Shown here: positions 8,487-17,241 of the stretch, one piece after another | How positions within the stretch are numbered: the first letter of the stretch is position 1 | Layout: every line of letters begins with the position of its first letter | Assembly: GCA_964441445.1 (NCBI GenBank) | Contig: CAYTYO010000009.1 | Location: 1 to 28,141, forward strand | Direction of reading: 5' to 3' | From: XYB1-FULL-44-23 sp964441445 | GTDB lineage: Bacteria > Patescibacteriota > Microgenomatia > CAZETR01 > Amesbacteraceae | DNA: 28,141 nt | Position numbers and translations under genes: made by a program | The notes under the pieces: generated by a model | Seen by the model: only the letters and a program-made list of their open reading frames with translations | Databases searched by the model: none | Told to the model about the DNA's origin: nothing

Positions 8487-10542
8487 GTTCAAAATAAAGT
8501 CCGCATATCAGCCCACCGGCGATCAGCCCCAGGCGATTTCCAAAATTGTCGAAAACCTGAAAAACCAGGCACAGCATCAGGTCTTATTGGGGGTCACCGG
8601 TTCAGGCAAAACCTTTACCATGGCTAATGTCATAGAACAGATTCAAAAACCCACCTTGATTATTTCTCACAATAAAACTTTAGCCGCCCAGTTATATCAG
8701 GAATTTCGCGATTATTTCCCCGACAATGCTGTATCTTACTTTGTCTCCTATTACGACTACTACCAACCGGAAGCCTACATTCCCTCGACCGACACCTATA
8801 TTGAAAAGGAAACTGCCATAAATGATGAGATAGACAAGCTTCGTTTAGCCACCACCATGAATCTGCTTACCCGCAAGGACACAATTGTGGTTGCTTCCGT
8901 TTCATGCATTTATAATTTAGGTTCTCCTGTTGAATACGGAAAAACCATTCTAGAGCTGGCTGAAGGGCTAAAGGTTGGCCGGGATCAGATAATCATGCGG
9001 TTGAATGATCTCCAGTATATTCGCTCAGACTACGATTTTCACCGCGGCACGTATCGCATCAGGGGAGACATCATCGATATCTATCCGGCCTACGAAGACA
9101 CTTCTATCCGTGTTCACTATCAATTGGATCACATTACCAAATTGGAAAAAATAAACTCCATTTCCGGAGAAGTTATTCCTCCTCCAAATCCCGATGAAAA
9201 ACGTTACTCTAAAAACCCGGGTTCATACCGCAGTCTGGTCATCTATCCCGCCAAACATTACATTGCCGACCGTGCAACATACAAAGATGCATTTACCCAA
9301 ATAAGAGCCGACCTGGAAGCTCAGGTGGCCCTACTTAAGTCACAAAATAAACCTCTTGAAGCCCACAGAATTAACCAGCGTGTGAACTACGATTTGGAAA
9401 TGCTTCAGGAATTAGGTTACGTCAATGGAATCGAAAATTATTCCCGCTATTTTGACCATCGCCAACCGGGAGATCCTCCCTACAGTTTATTGGACTATTT
9501 CAAAGACTATCTGTTAATCATTGACGAGTCCCATATCACTGTTCCTCAAATCAGCGGCATGTATAAAGGTGACAGATCCAGAAAACAAACTCTCATCGAT
9601 TACGGATTTCGCTTACCTTCAGCCCTGGATAACCGTCCGCTACGCTTTGAAGAATTTACAAGTCGGATGGGCCAGACAATTTATACTTCAGCTACGCCCA
9701 ATGAATGGGAATTATCTCTTTCTGCCGGTCGGGTAATTGAGCAGTTGATTAGACCGACAGGGTTGGTTGACCCGGAAATCTCCGTTCGGCCGACAGCCAA
9801 CCAGGTGCAGGATCTGATTACGGAAATAGACAAACGTGTATCAGTTGGTCAACGGGTTCTCGTCACCACCCTTACCAAAAGAATGGCCGAAGATTTGACC
9901 AGTTTCTTGGCCGAAAAAAAGATAAAAGTCCAATATCTGCACGCCGACATTGACACTTTAGAACGGTTAGACATTCTTGCCGACCTCCGCAGCGGAACAT
10001 ACGACGTAGTCGTAGGAATCAATTTGCTTCGCGAAGGTTTGGATTTGCCCGAAGTTTCCCTGGTTGCCATTCTTGATGCTGATAAGGAAGGCTTTCTGCG
10101 TTCCCGCACCAGCCTAATCCAGTCTATGGGTAGGGCAGCTCGCCACATTGATGGTTTCGTCATCATGTATGCAGATAGAATTACTGACTCAATGCGGGCT
10201 GCAATAGATGAAGTCTCCCGTCGCCGTCAGGTCCAGATCAACTACAATAAAAAACACGGCATCAAACCTGTATCAATTTCTAAGCCGTTACGGGACAGGG
10301 TAGTCGAGAAAGTAGCGGAAGAAGAAACATCCCCCATCAAACTTGACCCGAAACATATCCTGAAAGGTAAGAGTGATGATGTCGCCGATGTGGATATGAC
10401 TAAAGTTGTTCAACTCACTCCCAACGATCTAACCAAACTCATCCGCCTCATGACCCGTCAAATGAATATTGCCGCCAAAGATCTGGACTTTGAACTGGCA
10501 GCTACTATTCGCGACCGCATAATGGACATTCGTAGTCTCTAA
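8473..10542 (+). CDS. uvrB: UvrABC excinuclease helicase subunit UvrB
   Basis: 689 aa, normal length. UvrB receives damaged DNA from UvrA, verifies the lesion by inserting a beta-hairpin, and recruits UvrC. Walker A GVTGSGKT (40-47), beta-hairpin YYDYYQPEAYIPSTDTYIEK, the DESH-box IIDESHITVPQI, TSATPNEWE, motif V NLLREGLDLPEVSLVAILDA, motif VI QSMGRAARH, and the C-terminal UVR motif (MNIAAKDLDFELAATIRDR) that contacts UvrC are all present. ATG at 8473, 20 nt after a consensus -10. It is divergent from lexA, consistent with SOS control, and converges on a NUDIX gene 4 bp away. Confidence 0.97.
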   Translation: MSIPKFKIKSAYQPTGDQPQAISKIVENLKNQAQHQVLLGVTGSGKTFTMANVIEQIQKPTLIISHNKTLAAQLYQEFRDYFPDNAVSYFVSYYDYYQPEAYIPSTDTYIEKETAINDEIDKLRLATTMNLLTRKDTIVVASVSCIYNLGSPVEYGKTILELAEGLKVGRDQIIMRLNDLQYIRSDYDFHRGTYRIRGDIIDIYPAYEDTSIRVHYQLDHITKLEKINSISGEVIPPPNPDEKRYSKNPGSYRSLVIYPAKHYIADRATYKDAFTQIRADLEAQVALLKSQNKPLEAHRINQRVNYDLEMLQELGYVNGIENYSRYFDHRQPGDPPYSLLDYFKDYLLIIDESHITVPQISGMYKGDRSRKQTLIDYGFRLPSALDNRPLRFEEFTSRMGQTIYTSATPNEWELSLSAGRVIEQLIRPTGLVDPEISVRPTANQVQDLITEIDKRVSVGQRVLVTTLTKRMAEDLTSFLAEKKIKVQYLHADIDTLERLDILADLRSGTYDVVVGINLLREGLDLPEVSLVAILDADKEGFLRSRTSLIQSMGRAARHIDGFVIMYADRITDSMRAAIDEVSRRRQVQINYNKKHGIKPVSISKPLRDRVVEKVAEEETSPIKLDPKHILKGKSDDVADVDMTKVVQLTPNDLTKLIRLMTRQMNIAAKDLDFELAATIRDRIMDIRSL

Positions 10543-10546
10543 CTCG

Positions 10547-11071
10547 CTATCGACTTAAGGAAGTAAAAACTGATATTGCATCCGCAAACATGGCTTCACC
10601 TGTTTTTCCCCATCCTACTATTCTATTAATGTCCTCCTGAGCTACAAATTTTCTCGGATAAATCCTGCCTCCGTCCGGGTCGGGTGTTTGCTCCCTCAAT
10701 TCGGAAACTATCCCCGCATACCGTAGCTGATAATATTTTCGTTTGCCAGGATCCGGGTTATTAGGGTCCTCCACTAATTGGGCTCCAACTGGCAGTAATT
10801 TTTTTAAAACCACATCCGCTTCCTCCATAAGTTCACGTGCCAGCGTTTGTTCGGGCGTTTCCCCATCTTCAGGCGCGCCTCCGGGAATCTTCCACCTCCC
10901 ATCACCTTTTTCATCAATTACTAAAATTTCGCCTGATTTATTGAAACATACTCCGTAAACTTGATTTATAGGTCGGTATTTATTCATCAACCTCTCATTA
11001 AAACACGTAATCCAGGTCAATTTAGCCATTCCGTGCGGATAACTTAATACCGTTACTGGGTTTCTTGCCAT
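10547..11071 (-). CDS. NUDIX hydrolase
   Basis: About 174 aa from the ATG at 11071. The frame continues upstream, but that would run into the uvrA promoter and start, and the 11071 ATG has a TACAAT exactly 6 nt before it. The NUDIX box is GAPEDGETPEQTLARELMEE followed by ADV, matching GX5EX7REUXEE; the usual Gly after EEx is Asp. Strands before the box (INQVYGVCFNKSGEILVID, then GRWKIPGG) fit the fold. Substrate cannot be told; placement between uvrB and uvrA suggests nucleotide-pool cleaning, but it is on the opposite strand, so that link is only positional. Confidence 0.85.
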   Translation of the reverse strand: MARNPVTVLSYPHGMAKLTWITCFNERLMNKYRPINQVYGVCFNKSGEILVIDEKGDGRWKIPGGAPEDGETPEQTLARELMEEADVVLKKLLPVGAQLVEDPNNPDPGKRKYYQLRYAGIVSELREQTPDPDGGRIYPRKFVAQEDINRIVGWGKTGEAMFADAISVFTSLSR

Positions 11072-11077
11072 ATATTC

Positions 11078-11083
11078 ATTGTA
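11078..11083 (-). promoter_or_regulatory. -10 element of the NUDIX gene
   Basis: TACAAT on the minus strand with a 6-nt gap to the ATG at 11071. No convincing -35 at 16-18 bp. It supports the 11071 start and predicts a leaderless transcript. Confidence 0.35.
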
Positions 11084-11107
11084 GCTTGTTCCGACGTTGG
11101 AGGATAC

Positions 11108-11137
11108 TTGAATAAAACCCGAAACTCTTGGTACAAT
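11108..11137 (+). promoter_or_regulatory. Promoter for uvrA
   Basis: TTGAAT (11108-11113), 18 bp, TACAAT (11132-11137), then 9 nt to the ATG at 11147. The spacer holds AACCCGAA (11116-11123), an octamer also found beside the uvrB -10 (8455-8462). Because the TTG at 11108 is the -35 box, it is unlikely to be the uvrA start codon. Confidence 0.55.
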
Positions 11138-11146
11138 GTGTGGTCT

Positions 11147-13981
11147 ATGGCAGATATTATTTCCATCCGTGGCGCCCGCGAACATAATCTTAAAAACGTT
11201 GATTTGGATCTTCCCAAAAACAAGTTAATTGTCTTTACCGGATTATCCGGCTCAGGCAAGTCATCGCTTGCTTTTGACACCATTTATGCCGAAGGTCAAC
11301 GCAGGTACGTCGAGTCCTTAAGCTCATACGCCAGGCAGTTTTTGGGAATTATGGACAAACCTGATGTCGACCAAATCAGTGGGCTGTCTCCTGCCATATC
11401 CATTGATCAAAAATCTGCTTCGCACAATCCCAGATCTACAGTCGGCACTGTCACTGAAATATATGACTACCTCCGGCTGTTATATGCCCGCATCGGTCAC
11501 CCGCATTGTCCGATTTGTGGTCGCGAGATAGCCCGATTATCTGTTCAGCAGATTGTAGATCAGATAGTCACCAAATGTGAAACTGAACTTAAGTCAAAAA
11601 AAACCTATCGCTTTTTACTGCTGGCTCCGGCTATCCGCGATCGTAAAGGCGAATTTACCGACCTTTTCGGCTCGCTTCGCCAAAAGGGTTACACGCAGGT
11701 AAGGGTAGATGGTCGGATAATCGGTCTGGATGAAGACATCGCCCTGCTGAAAAACAACAAACACACCATAGATGTTGTCATCGACCGTCTGGTTTTAGAC
11801 CCGAAATTTCTCAAAGATCAAATTGCTGCTTTTCGCACCCGGCTTTTTGATGGAGTTGAGGCCGCAGTAAAATTATCCGAAGGTTTATGTATTCTTTCCG
11901 TGATTAATGACAAATCCTTCGATCTTCCCGCCAAACCCAAAGACCTGGAAGATTTTCTTTTTTCCGAGCGTTTTGCCTGTCCCGTAGATAATGTTTCGCT
12001 TCCGGAAATCGAACCCCGCATGTTTTCCTTCAATTCTCCCCATGGTGCCTGTCCAACCTGTGTTGGCTTAGGTTCGCTTCTTAAAATCGATGAAGTCAGA
12101 ATCCTTAACCCAAACCTGACTATTTCGGAAGGCGGAATTCTTCCTTACGCTAACTCTTTTACTTACGATTCCTGGTTTGCTCAAAAAATTTCCCACCATC
12201 TTCCCATCCGTATTCCTCTCAGTGACTATTCCGCCCGCCAAAAAAAGGAACTTCTGTATGGTGTAGATGATTTTGAAGGTATTATTCCTAACCTTGAACG
12301 TCGCTATCGACAGACAGAGTCCGACTACGTCAGGAACGAAATTGAAAAATACATGCGCCGCGAAACCTGTCCGGACTGCAACGGGCTGCGTCTAAAACCT
12401 GAAGCTCTAAACGTAACCATTACCGGTCAATCGATTATTGCTCTGGCTCAAAAATCAATAACGGATATCTCTTCTTATCTGGATAAGTTAAGTAAAGCAG
12501 GAGATTTAAACGCTCGGGAGAAAACTATTTCCACCCCCATACTTAAAGAAATATCCAACCGTCTGGCATTTCTTGTGTCTGTCGGTTTGGATTATCTGAC
12601 CTTAGACCGTACGGCAAACACACTGGCAGGTGGCGAAGCCCAACGTATCCGATTGGCCAGTCAAATTGGCAGCGGATTATCGGGAGTTCTATACGTCCTG
12701 GATGAGCCGTCAATCGGTCTGCACCAACGCGACAACTCCCGTCTAATCGAAACCCTAAAGCGCTTACGCGACCTGGGCAACACTGTAGTTGTGGTTGAAC
12801 ACGATCGCGAAATGATGCAAAACTCCGATTGGCTGGTAGATTTTGGTCCGGGAGCAGGCGAGCATGGCGGACGAGTAGTCTCAGCCGGTACTTACGATCA
12901 GGTCTGTGCTGATCCTAACTCTCTTACCGGAAAATATCTTTCCGGTAAAAAAATTATCGAAATCGATATTCCCTCAAAAACTCCATCTCGCTTGGAATCT
13001 AAATTTCTGACTGTAAATAAGGCTTCGGAACACAATCTGAAAAATATAGATGTTTCGTTTCCTTTGGGCAAGCTGGTTGTTATTGCCGGGGTATCCGGAT
13101 CCGGTAAATCTACTCTCCTGATTGATATTTTATATCAGGCCTTAGCCGGGCACTTAAATCCCGATCACAAGGAAAAACCGGGTTCGTTCGAAAAACTTAC
13201 CGGTTTGGAAGAAATCAACCGGGTCATCCTGGTTGACCAGTCTCCCATCGGCAGAACCCCGAGATCAAACCCCGCCACTTATACTGGTCTTTTCACCTAT
13301 ATTCGCGATATCTTTGCCATGACGCCGGAATCAAAGGTCCGGGGATATCTGCCGGGCCGTTTTTCCTTCAATGTTAAGGGCGGTCGCTGTGAAAACTGTC
13401 AGGGCGAAGGCCAGATCAAAATCGAGATGCAATTTCTTTCTGATGTATATGTTAAATGTGAAGTTTGTGGCGGAACCAGATACAACTCAGAAACTTTAGA
13501 AGTTCATTACAAAGGAAAAAATATCGCTGAAGTGCTTAATCAGACCGTCGAAGAAGCCTTGGATTTTTTCAAAACTATTCCTCCGGCTCTGGATAAACTT
13601 CAGACACTTAAAGATGTCGGCTTGGATTACATCCGTTTAGGCCAACCTGCTCCGTCACTTTCCGGTGGCGAAGCCCAACGGGTTAAGTTGGCAACCGAAT
13701 TATCCAAACGCGCAACAGGTAAAACTCTGTATATTTTGGACGAACCGACTACAGGTTTGCATTTTGCCGATCTGGAAAAACTCTTAAATGTATTACGCCG
13801 CCTGGTTAACACCGGAAATTCGGTCATCGTCATTGAACACAACCTTGACGTCATTAAAAATGCTGATTGGATAATTGAGCTCGGACCGGAAGGCGGGGAC
13901 AAGGGCGGATATTTAGTGGCTGCAGGTACACCATCCGATTTAGCCAAACTTCCTGCTTCTCCTACCGGAAAATTCCTCTAA
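11147..13981 (+). CDS. uvrA: UvrABC excinuclease ATPase subunit UvrA
   Basis: 944 aa, dimeric damage sensor with two ABC ATPase modules. Start at ATG 11147 (MADIISIRGAREHNLKN); the frame stays open 39 bp upstream from a TTG, but that lies in the promoter. NBD1: Walker A GLSGSGKSS (32-40), signature LAGGEAQRIRL, Walker B VLYVLDEPSIGLH. NBD2: GVSGSGKST, signature LSGGEAQRVKL, TLYILDEPTTGLH. The C-terminal zinc module CENCQGEG...CEVCGG is intact. The interdomain zinc module is altered: residues 278-281 read CPVD where most UvrA have CPxC, with the partner pair CPTC at 302-305. Asp 281 could still ligate zinc. It heads a uvrA / surface protein / uvrC block with tight spacing. Confidence 0.97.
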   Translation: MADIISIRGAREHNLKNVDLDLPKNKLIVFTGLSGSGKSSLAFDTIYAEGQRRYVESLSSYARQFLGIMDKPDVDQISGLSPAISIDQKSASHNPRSTVGTVTEIYDYLRLLYARIGHPHCPICGREIARLSVQQIVDQIVTKCETELKSKKTYRFLLLAPAIRDRKGEFTDLFGSLRQKGYTQVRVDGRIIGLDEDIALLKNNKHTIDVVIDRLVLDPKFLKDQIAAFRTRLFDGVEAAVKLSEGLCILSVINDKSFDLPAKPKDLEDFLFSERFACPVDNVSLPEIEPRMFSFNSPHGACPTCVGLGSLLKIDEVRILNPNLTISEGGILPYANSFTYDSWFAQKISHHLPIRIPLSDYSARQKKELLYGVDDFEGIIPNLERRYRQTESDYVRNEIEKYMRRETCPDCNGLRLKPEALNVTITGQSIIALAQKSITDISSYLDKLSKAGDLNAREKTISTPILKEISNRLAFLVSVGLDYLTLDRTANTLAGGEAQRIRLASQIGSGLSGVLYVLDEPSIGLHQRDNSRLIETLKRLRDLGNTVVVVEHDREMMQNSDWLVDFGPGAGEHGGRVVSAGTYDQVCADPNSLTGKYLSGKKIIEIDIPSKTPSRLESKFLTVNKASEHNLKNIDVSFPLGKLVVIAGVSGSGKSTLLIDILYQALAGHLNPDHKEKPGSFEKLTGLEEINRVILVDQSPIGRTPRSNPATYTGLFTYIRDIFAMTPESKVRGYLPGRFSFNVKGGRCENCQGEGQIKIEMQFLSDVYVKCEVCGGTRYNSETLEVHYKGKNIAEVLNQTVEEALDFFKTIPPALDKLQTLKDVGLDYIRLGQPAPSLSGGEAQRVKLATELSKRATGKTLYILDEPTTGLHFADLEKLLNVLRRLVNTGNSVIVIEHNLDVIKNADWIIELGPEGGDKGGYLVAAGTPSDLAKLPASPTGKFL

Positions 13982-13991
13982 TATATAAATA

Positions 13992-15383
13992 ATGCCGCTA
14001 TTTGTCTTCCTAATTGTTTCCCTCTTTACCGCCGTCACCACGCACGCAGCGGACGACCGTTTTCATGTCGCTCTCACCTCTCACTACACTTACACTGCCA
14101 CCGGTTCCTCCGAAGTTCGGCAGGATTTCTCGGTTACCAACCTTACCTCTAAATACCTTACTTCCGGCTATGAAATCTTCTATCCCGGAAATATTCCCCC
14201 GGGATTCACTGGCTTCGATGCCAAAGGTAAACTGACTTTTCAAACCGAAAAGAAAACCGGTGGTACTTCAATTAGGATAATTTTTAATTCCGTTGCCGCC
14301 GGTAAAGATGAATCTCTAAATTTTACCCTGGTTTTTACCGGCCCACCGGCGATAAGACACGATAACGTTTGGGAAATATCCCTCCCTAAGCTGGCCTCTC
14401 CGGAAGATATCTCCGACTACACCCTGAAATTGTCAGTACCGCTATCATTTGGTCTTTTGGCCTACTCGACTTTACCGCCAGTCCCGGCATCCGAAGACTA
14501 CGCAGAAAAACTTGCTCACTATAGCTTTTCGGACATCCGGGCGGCAACCGAGGGTATAACTGCCGCATTCGGTGATTTTCAAACTTGGGGATTTATTCTC
14601 GACTATGAACTCCCCCCATCAGATAAATCCGGTCAAATGAAAATACTTTTACCTTCGGATACAGTTGGTCAAAAAATTTCCCTCTCCAAAATAGATCCCA
14701 AACCCGACAACATTATTGCCGACGATGTCGGGAACTGGACAGCATCGTTCAGTCGAAAGTCAACGGGCCCTGTCAAGATTCAGGTTACCGGTCAGATCCG
14801 TCTATTCGCACCCAAATCAACCGAATCTTCTTTTCCTGCCGCCTCGATTATCGCCTTCTCGCCTCCGGGTATAGACCCAAACCCGAATTATGTCCGTCCT
14901 TATCAAACGAAAATAATTTACGACGTCTATGCAGCTTCATTTCCAAAAATTTCTCTTCGCTGGCAGACACCTCTACAATTAGTTCCCTGGCTTCCGGTTA
15001 CTACCTACCTGGAAATAACAAACAGCGGGAACGTAGCTGCTTACTCACTCCCTGTAACAGTTCAGTCTCAGGGCCTGCAGATAAGTCCTCAGTCAACCAC
15101 CATCGATATTATTCCTCCGTTATCGTCATACCGCCTGCCAGTCACCACGCGGCTCTGGCCAAGAAACATCCTGGCGCCCAAAATAGTCGGTTTTCAGACC
15201 AATAATCAGTCGATCACCTATAATATACCTACCCAAAAACTATTTTTGACGTATGGAATTATTACCATCATCTCCACATTCACTCTCCTGGCAGCGGCAG
15301 CATTTGCCCACCGGGCCGGGAGTGTACATATACAAAAACACCGCAGGTCAGGTAATTTACGTCGGCAAAGCGAAAAATCTTAA
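13992..15383 (+). CDS. Secreted, C-terminally membrane-anchored protein of unknown function
   Basis: 463 aa. A signal peptide (hydrophobic about 2-16, then THAADD) is followed by a long beta-rich extracellular part, a transmembrane helix at about 417-439 and a basic cytoplasmic tail. This is type I membrane topology. The first 260 residues (SVTNLTSKYL; IPPGF; VWEISLPKL; GFILDYELP) resemble, from memory, the N-terminal region of CPR transglutaminase-like surface proteins, but I see no Cys/His/Asp transglutaminase core after it. Residues about 335-400 (TTYLEITNSGNVAAYSLPVT) look like a CARDB/IgG-like domain. It starts 10 bp after uvrA and overlaps uvrC by 131 bp, so it is physically locked into the repair operon. 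Function not recognised. Confidence 0.7.
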   Translation: MPLFVFLIVSLFTAVTTHAADDRFHVALTSHYTYTATGSSEVRQDFSVTNLTSKYLTSGYEIFYPGNIPPGFTGFDAKGKLTFQTEKKTGGTSIRIIFNSVAAGKDESLNFTLVFTGPPAIRHDNVWEISLPKLASPEDISDYTLKLSVPLSFGLLAYSTLPPVPASEDYAEKLAHYSFSDIRAATEGITAAFGDFQTWGFILDYELPPSDKSGQMKILLPSDTVGQKISLSKIDPKPDNIIADDVGNWTASFSRKSTGPVKIQVTGQIRLFAPKSTESSFPAASIIAFSPPGIDPNPNYVRPYQTKIIYDVYAASFPKISLRWQTPLQLVPWLPVTTYLEITNSGNVAAYSLPVTVQSQGLQISPQSTTIDIIPPLSSYRLPVTTRLWPRNILAPKIVGFQTNNQSITYNIPTQKLFLTYGIITIISTFTLLAAAAFAHRAGSVHIQKHRRSGNLRRQSEKS

Positions 15384-16527
15384 AAATCGGATTTCGTCCT
15401 ACTTTCAGCCTCCGATCAGGCTTGGCCCTAAAACAGCACTTCTGGTTCAAAATATTTTCAGCATTGATACCATTTCCGTTACGTCCGAAACAGAGGCGTT
15501 GCTCCTCGAAAGCCGGTTGATTAAAAAATTTCTGCCCCAATTTAACATTATTTCAAAAGATGATAAATCTCCCTTTTATATCCATATCACCTCAGAAACA
15601 TTCCCCAAACCGGTACTCAACCACGAACCCAAAAAAAGCCTGGCCGGACCGTTCTTAAACAGTCTCATTCCCCGCCGGATACTCAAACAGTTTCGTCGTA
15701 TCGCTCCGTATTGCATTGCTCAAAGACCCGTCAAACGACCCTGTTTCTATTCTCATCTTGGCCTTTGCTCTCCCTGCCCGGGGTCAGGCACCGACGACCA
15801 GATTAAAACTCTTTACAAAAAAAACATTTCTAGGCTGAAGCGTCTATTACAGGGAAATTTCAAAACTGTCTCTGCTAGTCTTACTTCCGAAATGCGTTCC
15901 GCGTCTAAGCTCCAAAATTTCGAAACAGCCGGACAGCTTCGCGACCAGCTTCAGGCGTTAGAACATCTGTTAAATCAACCGATCATGCCTGATGAGTACT
16001 TGCTTAATCCAAACCTGCTGCAGGATATTCAAAATGAATCCGTCCTGTCGTTGCGTCAAATTCTCTCCGAAAATGGCATAAATTTACCCAAAGTCGAACG
16101 TATTGAAATGTATGATAACGCCCATCTGTCTGGTACGGCAGCTGCCGCGGCTATGGTCGTCAGCATAAACGGCCAAATTGATCATCGTCTTTATCGGCAT
16201 TTTCGTGTTAAAAGCGTAAAAACCGGAGACGATTTTGCCATGATGAAGGAAATTCTCACCCGCAGGTTTAAACGAACAGATTGGCCGTCACCGGATTTAG
16301 TTGTTTTAGATGGTGGTAAACCTCAGCTCTCTGCTACAGCTAATCTGCCGTTTCCGACCATTGCCCTGGCCAAACACAAAGAAACCATAGTTATCCCTCG
16401 TACTTCCGGAAAATACTTGGAAGTAAACTTACCGGAAAATCATCCTGCACTCCGTTTATTAATTGCTATGCGCGATGAAGCACACCGATTTAGCCGGAGA
16501 CTGCACCACAAAATGCGTCGCCTTTGA
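15253..16527 (+). CDS. uvrC: UvrABC excinuclease nuclease subunit UvrC, short form without HhH domain
   Basis: 424 aa against about 600 usually. The N-terminal GIY-YIG nuclease (3' incision) reads GPGVYIYKNT then IYVGKAKNLKNRISSYF, with the metal Glu in EALLLESRLIKK. An Fe-S type cysteine quartet follows (C154, C164, C172, C175). The UVR motif for UvrB binding is SKLQNFETAGQLRDQLQALE. The RNase H-like 5'-incision domain has MYDNAHLSGT (Asp 288), VVLDGGKPQL (Asp 353) and DEAHRF (His 411). The protein ends 13 residues after that His, so the tandem helix-hairpin-helix DNA-binding domain is absent. No continuation of it is seen in other frames. The ATG at 15253 overlaps the upstream gene; a later TTG (LPTGPGVY) is possible but still overlaps. 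Confidence 0.92.
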   Translation: MELLPSSPHSLSWQRQHLPTGPGVYIYKNTAGQVIYVGKAKNLKNRISSYFQPPIRLGPKTALLVQNIFSIDTISVTSETEALLLESRLIKKFLPQFNIISKDDKSPFYIHITSETFPKPVLNHEPKKSLAGPFLNSLIPRRILKQFRRIAPYCIAQRPVKRPCFYSHLGLCSPCPGSGTDDQIKTLYKKNISRLKRLLQGNFKTVSASLTSEMRSASKLQNFETAGQLRDQLQALEHLLNQPIMPDEYLLNPNLLQDIQNESVLSLRQILSENGINLPKVERIEMYDNAHLSGTAAAAAMVVSINGQIDHRLYRHFRVKSVKTGDDFAMMKEILTRRFKRTDWPSPDLVVLDGGKPQLSATANLPFPTIALAKHKETIVIPRTSGKYLEVNLPENHPALRLLIAMRDEAHRFSRRLHHKMRRL

Positions 16528-16553
16528 CTGTGAAACTCAAAACAAGGTAAACT
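16524..16553 (+). promoter_or_regulatory. Promoter for the holin-like membrane gene
   Basis: TTGACT (16524-16529), 18 bp, TAAACT (16548-16553), 14 nt before the ATG at 16568. The -35 overlaps the stop codon of uvrC. Confidence 0.45.
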
Positions 16554-16567
16554 AAAACGAAAGTTAT

Positions 16568-16978
16568 ATGTTTCGCATTTTTCTTCGTTCCATATCCATA
16601 AACGCCGCCAGCATATATATTGTTATCCAAATTTTGTCCGGAGTAATCTTTTACGTCGGCGGTCCCAAAACTATTTTTACTGCCGCAATCTTGATTTCTT
16701 TGGCTAATCTTTTTGTTCGCCCCCTGGTCAATCTACTATTGCTTCCTGTGCATTTGATCAGTCTGGGGCTGTCTCGTTGGGTCGCAAATTTAGTTGTTCT
16801 CTATTTAGTCACTCTGATTGAAAAAAATCTGATTATTCATCCCTTTACTTCTCCTCGACTTGATCTGAATTATCTTATTGTTCCACCCATAACTTTTTCT
16901 TCCTTTGGCGCGTTTATAGTCGTAACTCTAACTCTTACTGTAGTATTTCATTTTATCTACTGGCTGTTTCAGGACTGA
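16568..16978 (+). CDS. Four-TM membrane protein, phage holin family 4 (PF04020) type
   Basis: 136 aa, almost entirely hydrophobic, with four membrane segments (about 9-29, 35-62, 67-85 and 105-133). Features matching the YvlD/phage-holin-4 superfamily are the early A.Y...IL.G, then SLANLFVRPLVNLLLLPV, the LGLSRWVANL turn, and a long fourth helix. Despite the name, chromosomal members are widespread housekeeping-like membrane proteins with no proven lysis role. No phage genes are nearby. It has its own promoter and is followed by secG after 31 bp. Confidence 0.8.
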   Translation: MFRIFLRSISINAASIYIVIQILSGVIFYVGGPKTIFTAAILISLANLFVRPLVNLLLLPVHLISLGLSRWVANLVVLYLVTLIEKNLIIHPFTSPRLDLNYLIVPPITFSSFGAFIVVTLTLTVVFHFIYWLFQD

Positions 16979-16990
16979 TGCGGCCTGTGC

Positions 16991-16999
16991 TGATATAAT
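16991..16999 (+). promoter_or_regulatory. Extended -10 promoter of secG
   Basis: TGATATAAT: an extended -10 (TG plus one base) with perfect TATAAT at 16994-16999, 10 nt before the secG ATG. No clear -35, as is usual for extended -10 promoters. The predicted leader is about 3 nt. Confidence 0.5.
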
Positions 17000-17009
17000 A
17001 CTAATTCGT

Positions 17010-17219
17010 ATGAATACCGGTTTACTCATCATTCAGATAATTGTCGCTATTGCCATGTCGGTGTTAATTCTCATTCAGGCCAAAGGGACCGGGCTCGGCC
17101 GTGCTTTTGGCCAAGGCACCTATCATTCCAAGAGGGGAGTTGAGTTTGTCATTTTTCGCTTCACGATTGTTCTGGCAGTCTTGTTTGTAGTCGTTTCGAT
17201 CGCAAATCAGCTATTGTAA
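17010..17219 (+). CDS. secG: Protein translocase subunit SecG
   Basis: 69 aa, two membrane helices (about 4-22 and 47-66) joined by a polar loop with the family's glycine-rich signature GLGRAFGQGTYHSKRGVE. SecG assists SecYE in moving proteins across the membrane. Length and the RGVE-F pattern before helix 2 are typical. Followed after 22 bp by the peptide-binding protein, a neighbour pair I associate with CPR genomes. Confidence 0.9.
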   Translation: MNTGLLIIQIIVAIAMSVLILIQAKGTGLGRAFGQGTYHSKRGVEFVIFRFTIVLAVLFVVVSIANQLL

Positions 17220-17241
17220 ACAAAGGTAAATCCTGGGTTAC

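Noticed and set aside
11108..11146. TTG at 11108 as the uvrA start codon
   Set aside because: It coincides with the -35 box of a good promoter, and the ATG at 11147 gives the normal UvrA N-terminus.
16568..16978. Prophage remnant suggested by the holin-like gene
   Set aside because: Family-4 holin-like proteins are common chromosomal genes; no integrase, capsid, endolysin or attachment repeats are present nearby.
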